A stretch of 6,629 bases of DNA, taken from Sediminibacterium sp. GTDB taxonomy: Bacteria > Bacteroidota > Bacteroidia > Chitinophagales > Chitinophagaceae. The stretch lies in contig JAQBNJ010000183.1 in NCBI GenBank assembly GCA_028288645.1, positions 1-6,629 on the forward strand. Direction: 5' to 3'. Positions 1 through 3,919 of the stretch are shown here, piece after piece. Position 1 is the stretch's first letter. Every line of letters starts with the position of its first letter. The notes beneath the pieces were generated by a model, which was given only the letters and a program-made list of their open reading frames with translations, had not been told where the DNA came from and did no database searches. A program made the position numbers and the translations under genes.

Positions 1-183
1 TATGGAACGATCATGGAGTTTGTTCAGAAATACTGGATCCCCAACCGCTCATTCGAAATAGCGGATATTTTGGCCGACAGCACCGGCAGCCTTCTGGCTT
101 ACCTGGCCAGCCGTTGGAAATTTTTAGGGAGGGTTAAAAAAAAAATTGGTCCCGATGGAAATCGGGACCGCAACCAAAACTAA
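1..183 (+). CDS. VanZ-like family protein, C-terminal fragment (5' end outside window)
   Basis: The frame is open from base 1 to a TAA at 181-183, giving 60 residues of the C-terminus. The segment YGTIMEFVQKYWIPNRSFEIADILADSTGSLL (in pieces: MEFVQ, P-N-R-S-F-E, D-I-L-A-D, GSLLAYL) follows the conserved end of VanZ-like proteins, where an E..Q pair, an Arg-Ser-Phe-acid motif and D-x-x-A-[ND]-x-x-G lead into the last membrane helix. VanZ-type proteins are small integral membrane proteins; some give low-level teicoplanin resistance, and the role of most is unknown. After the helix the tail is basic (RWKFLGRVKKKIG) and then hydrophilic. The last ~16 codons are made of an A10 tract and a perfect stem-loop, which suggests the original stop was overrun by, or overlaps, a structural element. 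Family assignment is fairly sure; function is not. Confidence 0.72.
   Translation, partial: YGTIMEFVQKYWIPNRSFEIADILADSTGSLLAYLASRWKFLGRVKKKIGPDGNRDRNQN
136..169 (-). terminator. Stem-loop with adjacent A10/T10 tract, intrinsic-terminator geometry on the minus strand
   Basis: GGTCCCGAT (148-156) and ATCGGGACC (161-169) pair perfectly over 9 bp around a GGAA loop. Ten A residues (136-145) lie two bases before the left arm. Read on the minus strand this is a GC-rich hairpin followed by AA and ten T, the form of a Rho-independent terminator for leftward transcription. On the + strand no T tract follows. The element lies inside the end of the VanZ-like reading frame. No leftward gene is visible in 184-548, so it may instead be a structural or REP-like repeat, or may end an antisense transcript. 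Confidence 0.5.
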
Positions 184-401
184 CTGCTTATGAGAAAAAT
201 TTAGACTAATCTGTTTTTAAATATTCACGCTTTCTACTTCTATTAACGCAAATGATATGCCACTAGTTTCTTATTTTCTGTTAATCCTTTCTAAAAGATA
301 CAGAATCATGTATTTGCGTTGTCTCGAAGCAAAGAACTATATATAAGATGCAAAAAGGTGTCCATAGTTTACCAATAAAATGTTAAACCAATTGATGTTT
401 T

Positions 402-440
402 TGGGGATAATCGTCCACAGTTATTTCCACAGTTTGTGGA
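402..440. promoter_or_regulatory. Cluster of DnaA-box-like / TCCACA repeat words
   Basis: TCCACAGTT occurs exactly twice, at 414-422 and 426-434, with starts 12 bp apart, close to one helical turn. TTTGTGGA (433-440) is an inverted TCCACA core that overlaps the second copy. TGGGGATAA (402-410) differs by one base from the inverted DnaA box TGTGGATAA. The bacterial DnaA-box consensus TTATCCACA shares the TCCACA core, but no copy here is perfect. This could be a DnaA-binding cluster, or the operator of another regulator controlling the radical SAM gene about 110 bp downstream. Confidence 0.35.
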
Positions 441-444
441 GTCA

Positions 445-518
445 TGTCAATAGTTAATAGTCCATGGACCATGGTCTGATTATCACTGCCATGGACTATT
501 GACTATGGCCGATGGTCA
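445..518. repeat. Heptamer-built inverted repeat 1
   Basis: The left arm is four contiguous heptamers of form [ATG]GNYMAT (445-472) and the right arm is four of form ATKGNCN (491-518). Bases 450-467 pair with 489-506 over 18 bp with one G.U-type position (455/501). The interior contains the 10-bp palindrome GACCATGGTC (467-476), and CCATGG occurs three times (462, 469, 489). The element ends 30 bp before the radical SAM start codon, so the -33 region of that gene's putative promoter falls at the end of the right arm. In RNA it would fold into a long hairpin. Confidence 0.7.
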
Positions 519-535
519 TTCTCCCAATTCCAACG

Positions 536-543
536 TATTTTTA
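536..543 (+). promoter_or_regulatory. -7-like promoter box of the radical SAM gene
   Basis: TATTTTTA matches the Bacteroidota -7 element TAnnTTTG at all but the last defined base and lies 5 bases before the ATG at 549. No TTTG/TTG is seen at the expected -33 distance, where the heptamer repeat lies. If used, transcription would begin at or very near the start codon. The call rests partly on the same placement of boxes at 2249 and 3908. Confidence 0.4.
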
Positions 544-548
544 CACTC

Positions 549-1580
549 ATGTCCTACTTCAACTGGAACGATAGTATTAATTTTTTAACCAAGCTGCGCC
601 CACGCAGGTTATGGAACGCTGCTAAGGTGTACAGCAGCTTCCAGCTGACCAAGCTGACCGGGAAACCTGTTCAGTGGGGCCTGCCTGTTTCCATCTCCTT
701 CGAACCGACCACTTCCTGTAATCTTCGTTGCCCGGAATGCCCAAGCGGGTTACGTGCATTCACAAGGCCTACGGGTATGCTGGAAAATAGTTTCTTCAAA
801 CAAACGATCGATGACATTCATAAGGAATTGCTCTATCTTATTTTTTATTTCCAGGGTGAGCCCTATCTCAATCCTGAGTTCCTGAATATGGTAAAATATG
901 CGCATGATAAAGGCATTTACACGGCCACCTCAACCAATGCGCATTATCTCACCGATGAAAAAGCCAGGCAAACTGTGGAAAGCGGGCTCGATCGGCTGAT
1001 CATTTCTATTGACGGCACCACGCAGGATGTTTACCAGCAATACCGTATCGGCGGCAAGCTGGATAAAGTATTGGAAGGGGCAAGAAATATTGTGAAATGG
1101 AAAAAAGAACTGAAAAGCAGGACTCCTTTTATCTTTTTCCAGTTCCTGGTTGTAAAACCGAATGAGCACCAGATAGAAGAAGTGAAAAAACTGGGCAAAG
1201 AGATCGGTGTTGACCAGGTGCGTTTTAAAACAGCACAGGTATATGATTATGAGAATGACCCACACCAACTGATCCCGCTAAACAATAAATACAGCCGTTA
1301 CAAAAAAGATGCGTTGGGCAATGTGAAAATAAAAAGCGGCCTGAGCAATCATTGCTGGAAACTCTGGCACTCCAACGTAATTACCTGGGATGGGCTGGTG
1401 GTACCCTGCTGTTTTGATAAAGATGCCACACACCAGTTAGGCAACCTGAAAACACAAAGTTTTAAAGAGACCTGGCACAACGATAACTACAAACAGTTCC
1501 GCCGCGAACTCCTCACCAGCCGCAAAAACATAGACATCTGCGCAAATTGCAGTGAGGGGCTTTCTGTTTGGGAAAGTTGA
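549..1580 (+). CDS. Radical SAM protein with SPASM-type C-terminal domain
   Basis: This is a 343-residue cytosolic enzyme. The radical SAM motif CxxxCxxC is C57-C61-C64 (TSCNLRCPEC) and would hold the [4Fe-4S] cluster that cleaves S-adenosylmethionine to a 5'-deoxyadenosyl radical. GEP at 103-105 fits the SAM-binding GGE-like motif, and ISIDG at 152-156 is the usual later barrel strand. The C-terminal region has C269, then G282-x4-C287, C288, C331 and C334. This resembles the CX9-15GX4C start and CX2C piece of SPASM domains but has fewer cysteines than a full SPASM domain, so one auxiliary cluster (twitch-like) is more likely than two. SPASM enzymes modify peptides, proteins or cofactors. No precursor-peptide gene is visible nearby, so the substrate is unknown. 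The ATG at 549 is chosen because a -7-like box precedes it and the ~45-residue N-terminal lead is normal. The MarR gene follows 112 bases downstream. Confidence 0.9.
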   Translation: MSYFNWNDSINFLTKLRPRRLWNAAKVYSSFQLTKLTGKPVQWGLPVSISFEPTTSCNLRCPECPSGLRAFTRPTGMLENSFFKQTIDDIHKELLYLIFYFQGEPYLNPEFLNMVKYAHDKGIYTATSTNAHYLTDEKARQTVESGLDRLIISIDGTTQDVYQQYRIGGKLDKVLEGARNIVKWKKELKSRTPFIFFQFLVVKPNEHQIEEVKKLGKEIGVDQVRFKTAQVYDYENDPHQLIPLNNKYSRYKKDALGNVKIKSGLSNHCWKLWHSNVITWDGLVVPCCFDKDATHQLGNLKTQSFKETWHNDNYKQFRRELLTSRKNIDICANCSEGLSVWES

Positions 1581-1586
1581 GTCGGT

Positions 1587-1691
1587 TTGGGGTTTGTTGT
1601 TTGGGGTTTGTGGTTCGTTGCAAATTTTAGATATCTTCAACAATGCGGAACCCAAAACTCCAAACCACAAACAACAAACCCCAAACCTCGC
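1587..1691. repeat. Heptamer-built inverted repeat 2, abutting the MarR start codon
   Basis: The left arm holds four TTGKKGT heptamers (1587-1614) plus one degenerate unit; the right arm holds six units of form ACNNCAA or close variants (1650-1691). Bases 1584-1603 pair perfectly with 1668-1687 (20 bp), and 1605-1610 with 1661-1666 beyond one mismatch. The centre includes AGATATCT (1629-1636), a small palindrome. The element fills nearly all of the space between the radical SAM stop (1580) and the MarR ATG (1693). In mRNA the right arm would occupy the ribosome-approach region, so a folded stem could limit MarR translation. The 20-bp perfect pairing is seen directly; the regulatory effect is inference. 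Confidence 0.8.
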
Positions 1692-1692
1692 A

Positions 1693-2145
1693 ATGGGCAT
1701 AGAAAAAGATATCCAGCAACAAACCTTCCGGAACGAATACCAGAAAGCAGCTGTGAACCTTATTTTCTCTGCCGGCTGGCTCAATGAAAGGATCAAGGCT
1801 ATCCTGGATGCCGAAGACATTACCCCGCAACAATATAATATCCTGCGAATACTGCGTGGCAGTAAAATGCCCATGAGCACCCTGCAGATCCGCGAGCGGA
1901 TGCTCGATAAAATGAGCGATACGAGCCGTATTGTTGAACGTTTGCAAAAAAAAGGCGTGGTTGAGAAAAAAGTTTGTCCCGCAGACAAGCGCCTGGTAGA
2001 TATCGTCATCTCAAAAAAAGGATTGTCCCTGCTTGAAAAACTCGACCGCAAAAATGCGGAGTTAGATAATATCCTCCAATCACTTAGCCCTGAAGAGGCT
2101 AAAGCCCTTAACAGTTTATTAGACAAGATGAGGGAGAGGGAATGA
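1693..2145 (+). CDS. MarR-family winged-helix transcriptional regulator
   Basis: From ATG 1693 the protein is 150 residues, the usual MarR length. It has an N-terminal dimerisation helix region (about 10-40), the ITPQQYNILRIL helix (43-54), a helix-turn-helix with recognition helix around MSDTSRIVERLQKKG (74-88), and a wing carrying the signature D98-x-R100 followed by LVDIVIS. Helices 110-150 complete the dimer interface. MarR proteins bind palindromic DNA as dimers and are usually released by small ligands or oxidation. One cysteine (C95) lies just before the wing; no evidence ties it to sensing. The frame is open back to an ATG at 1552, but those 47 extra residues are translated from the radical SAM tail and the repeat, so 1693 is preferred. 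No -7 box sits before this start, unlike its neighbours, so it may be read through from the radical SAM gene. The target is unknown. Confidence 0.9.
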   Translation: MGIEKDIQQQTFRNEYQKAAVNLIFSAGWLNERIKAILDAEDITPQQYNILRILRGSKMPMSTLQIRERMLDKMSDTSRIVERLQKKGVVEKKVCPADKRLVDIVISKKGLSLLEKLDRKNAELDNILQSLSPEEAKALNSLLDKMRERE

Positions 2146-2149
2146 ATGG

Positions 2150-2243
2150 AATGAATATTGAACACTGAACAAGGAATGTTGAATATAGAAGCAGGCGCTC
2201 CGATCATCATTCAACATTCCTTGTTCAACATTCAATATTCCAA
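2150..2243. repeat. Heptamer-built inverted repeat 3, upstream of the hydrolase gene
   Basis: The left arm is six heptamers of form RNNGAAY or close (2150-2191) and the right arm five of form RTTCNNN (2209-2243). Bases 2153-2162 pair with 2231-2240 and 2166-2184 pair with 2209-2227, giving a 32-position stem with only three mismatches (2163-2165 against 2228-2230) and a 24-base loop. The odd unit AAGGAAT on the left is matched by ATTCCTT on the right, so the arms share the same variant. The element begins 4 bases after the MarR stop and ends 5 bases before the -7 box of the next gene. It could act as a terminator-like stem after MarR or as an upstream control element. Confidence 0.8.
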
Positions 2244-2248
2244 AGGTT

Positions 2249-2256
2249 TATCTTTG
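2249..2256 (+). promoter_or_regulatory. -7 promoter box (TAnnTTTG) of the hydrolase gene
   Basis: TATCTTTG is an exact match to the Bacteroidota -7 consensus TAnnTTTG and ends 4 bases before the ATG at 2261. A TTG at 2221-2223, inside the right arm of the repeat, is 25 bp upstream, slightly longer than the usual -33 spacing. A start site a few bases after the box would give a leaderless or nearly leaderless mRNA. Confidence 0.6.
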
Positions 2257-2260
2257 CGCC

Positions 2261-3742
2261 ATGAATAAATTACGTTTCGTTATTCTTTTATTGACCTGTA
2301 CTGTTTTTCAAAGAACAGAAGCCCAGGTGGTGGTACCCAATTACGAGTTCCGCGCGGTATGGGTGGCAACGGTTGAAAATATTGACTGGCCCAGCAGCAA
2401 GAATCTTTCTGTTGCTGAACAGAAAGCTGAATACATCAACCTGCTGGACATGCACCAGCGCAACGGGATGAATGCGGTAGTGGTACAGGTTAGGCCCGCA
2501 GCGGATGCTTTATATCCTTCCAAATTCGAACCATGGAGCGAATACCTTACCGGCAAACAGGGCCTGGCACCGGAGCCCTATTACGACCCGCTGGAATTCA
2601 TGATCACCGAAACGCATAAAAGAGGAATGGAGTTTCATGCCTGGCTCAATCCTTACAGGGCCGTGTTCAATTTGTTAAGATCATCCATCGCCCCCAATCA
2701 CCTCACCAAAACACATCCCGAATGGTTTTTGATCTATGGAGATAAAAAATATTTCAACCCCGGTTTACCTGAAGTAAGAAAACATACGGCTGATGTTGTG
2801 AGAGACCTTGTAACACGTTATGACCTCGATGGTATTCACATGGATGATTATTTTTATCCTTACCGTATTACCGGCAAAGAATTTCCCGATCAGAAAGATT
2901 ACCTGAAGTATGGCAACGGCATGAATAAAGAAGACTGGCGCAGAAGCAACTGCGACAGCATCATACTCCTCATCCACGATATTGTAAGGAAGGTAAACCC
3001 GCATATCAAATTCGGCATTAGTCCTTTTGGCGTTTGGCGCAACAAGAGCCAGGATGCCATGGGCAGCGATACAAGAGCCGGACAAACAAATTACGACGAT
3101 CTCTATGCCGATATTCTTTTATGGCTGCAAAAAGGCTGGATCGATTACGTAGTACCGCAACTGTATTGGGAACGCGGACACAATCTTTGCGACTATGATG
3201 TATTGCTCGACTGGTGGAACAAACATAGCTACGGCAAACATCTATACATAGGCCACGGCATTTACCGTGCAGGAAGCAATGCCGCCTGGAAGAGCCCGAA
3301 AGAAATTCCTGATGAGATCCAGAAATTAAGAAGTTACCTCACCACGCAAGGAAGTGTTTATTTCAGCAGCAAAACTTTCGAAAAAAACCCGAATGGCTGG
3401 AGCGATAGCCTGCGTAATAATTATTACCGTTATCCCGCACTGGTTCCTCCTATGCCATGGATCGATAATGCAACGCCGGCACAACCCTTAATAGAAAAGC
3501 AGGCCAACAATATGGTGAAGCTTGTGTACAAAGGAGAAAAGAAGATCAAGGGTTTTGGCGTTCTCACTTTAACGCTGAATACAGATGCCATATTCGCTCT
3601 CGGGCAATTGGTGCAGGTAATAGTGGCCGATAAAGTAGCAACAATCGATCTCAGTAAAATTCCTGATACAAAAGACAAACGGATTTTTGTGGTGGCGATT
3701 GATCGGGATAATAATGTGAGCCCGATGACGGAGATAAAATAG
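2261..3742 (+). CDS. Secreted GHL10/UPF0748 family glycoside hydrolase (DigH/YngK-like)
   Basis: This 493-residue protein starts with a signal peptide: basic MNKLR, hydrophobic FVILLLTC, then cleavage probably after TEA (about residue 21). C13 sits too early and in too poor a context for a lipobox. The (beta/alpha)8-type catalytic domain spans about 28-390 with family hallmarks E29-FRAVWVATV, Q76-VRPAADALY, H126-AWLNPYR, D190-GIHMDDYFYPY, G252-ISPFGVWR and D295-YVVPQLYW. The D-D pair and E/D-rich strand ends are the likely catalytic area. The C-terminal ~100 residues, after a PALVPPMPW linker, look like a beta-sandwich (FnIII-like) module. In E. coli the family member DigH (YddW) cuts peptidoglycan glycan strands stripped of stem peptides during division; other members have unproven substrates. 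A periplasmic or outer-surface glycan-cleaving role is inferred. The gene has its own -7 box and a stem-loop after its stop, so it is probably monocistronic. Confidence 0.9.
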   Translation: MNKLRFVILLLTCTVFQRTEAQVVVPNYEFRAVWVATVENIDWPSSKNLSVAEQKAEYINLLDMHQRNGMNAVVVQVRPAADALYPSKFEPWSEYLTGKQGLAPEPYYDPLEFMITETHKRGMEFHAWLNPYRAVFNLLRSSIAPNHLTKTHPEWFLIYGDKKYFNPGLPEVRKHTADVVRDLVTRYDLDGIHMDDYFYPYRITGKEFPDQKDYLKYGNGMNKEDWRRSNCDSIILLIHDIVRKVNPHIKFGISPFGVWRNKSQDAMGSDTRAGQTNYDDLYADILLWLQKGWIDYVVPQLYWERGHNLCDYDVLLDWWNKHSYGKHLYIGHGIYRAGSNAAWKSPKEIPDEIQKLRSYLTTQGSVYFSSKTFEKNPNGWSDSLRNNYYRYPALVPPMPWIDNATPAQPLIEKQANNMVKLVYKGEKKIKGFGVLTLTLNTDAIFALGQLVQVIVADKVATIDLSKIPDTKDKRIFVVAIDRDNNVSPMTEIK

Positions 3743-3746
3743 TTAG

Positions 3747-3775
3747 GCAGTCGCTCGGCTCTGCCGAGTGACTGC
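3747..3775 (+). terminator. GC-rich stem-loop after the hydrolase gene (terminator or REP-like)
   Basis: GCAGTC-G-CTCGGC (3747-3759) pairs with GCCGAG-T-GACTGC (3763-3775): 13 pairs with one G.U and a TCT loop, starting 4 bases after the stop codon. No T tract follows, so classic intrinsic termination is not assured. A second tiny stem, AGCC-TCC-GGCT, lies at 3784-3794. It could be an RNA-protecting 3' stem or a member of a dispersed palindromic repeat family. The rest of 3796-3919 is AT-rich and holds only promoter-like boxes. Confidence 0.45.
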
Positions 3776-3832
3776 TATCCAACAGCCTCCGGCTATTACT
3801 CTCCATACCCTGATTTAATGAATCGGAATGTA

Positions 3833-3861
3833 TTGAACTTCTCCAAAAGAATTTATCTTAG
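3833..3861 (+). promoter_or_regulatory. Weak promoter candidate for the helicase gene
   Basis: TTG at 3833-3835 and TATCTTAG at 3854-3861 are 18 bp apart, a fair spacing for the Bacteroidota -33/-7 pair, though the -7 has one mismatch to TAnnTTTG. It would give a leader of about 50 bases before the ATG at 3920. It competes with the box at 3908-3915. Confidence 0.25.
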
Positions 3862-3907
3862 ACAGGCTACAAAGAACTGCAATTAATTAATAAAGTTTAA
3901 TTCAGAT

Positions 3908-3915
3908 TATCTTTA
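3908..3915 (+). promoter_or_regulatory. -7-like promoter box of the helicase-nuclease gene
   Basis: TATCTTTA differs from TAnnTTTG only in the last base and lies 4 bases before the ATG at 3920, the same arrangement as at 2249-2256. No -33 TTTG is seen at the right distance. The repeated placement at three genes is the main support. Confidence 0.4.
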
Positions 3916-3919
3916 CCCA

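Larger units (their letters stand above)
184..548. other. Intergenic region without a convincing gene
   Basis: The AT-rich 365-base gap holds only very short ATG frames on the + strand: 190-204 (4 codons), 308-346 (12 codons), 348-386 (12 codons) and 380-457 (25 codons, moderately hydrophobic). None has a promoter box placed as in the real genes or a recognisable sequence. I see no tRNA cloverleaf or known ncRNA. The supportable contents are the DnaA-box-like cluster at 402-440, the heptamer inverted repeat at 445-518 and the -7-like box at 536-543. Bases 205-400 hold nothing I can name. Confidence 0.6.

Noticed and set aside
380..457. 25-codon hydrophobic mini-ORF in the first intergenic region
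   Set aside because: It has no -7 box placed as in the real genes, overlaps the TCCACA repeats and the heptamer arm, and is of a length expected by chance. The other frames at 190, 308 and 348 are shorter still.
445..518. CRISPR array as an explanation of the short periodic repeats
   Set aside because: Units are 7 bp, contiguous and arranged in opposing arms without unique spacers between them, and no cas gene is present.
1617..1641. MarR operator in the centre of repeat 2 (AGATATCT with flanking GTTG/CAAC)
   Set aside because: The core palindrome is only 8 bp and the flanking match is asymmetric. It is too weak to call, though a self-regulation site there is not excluded.
1587..1787. Small + strand frame (66 codons) after the radical SAM gene, considered as a RiPP precursor peptide
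   Set aside because: It overlaps the heptamer repeat and the MarR gene in another frame and starts without an ATG. Its sequence is simply the repeat plus out-of-frame MarR codons, with no leader/core pattern.
1437..2210. Long minus-strand open frame (257 codons) opposite the MarR gene
   Set aside because: It is antisense to the radical SAM tail, the repeat and the MarR gene. Its product is Ser/Leu/Arg-rich with no recognisable domain, while the + strand MarR protein is clear.
2261..2320. Lipoprotein signal for the hydrolase, based on Cys13
   Set aside because: The residues before C13 are L-L-T, not a good lipobox, and the hydrophobic stretch before it is very short. A signal peptidase I site after TEA fits better.
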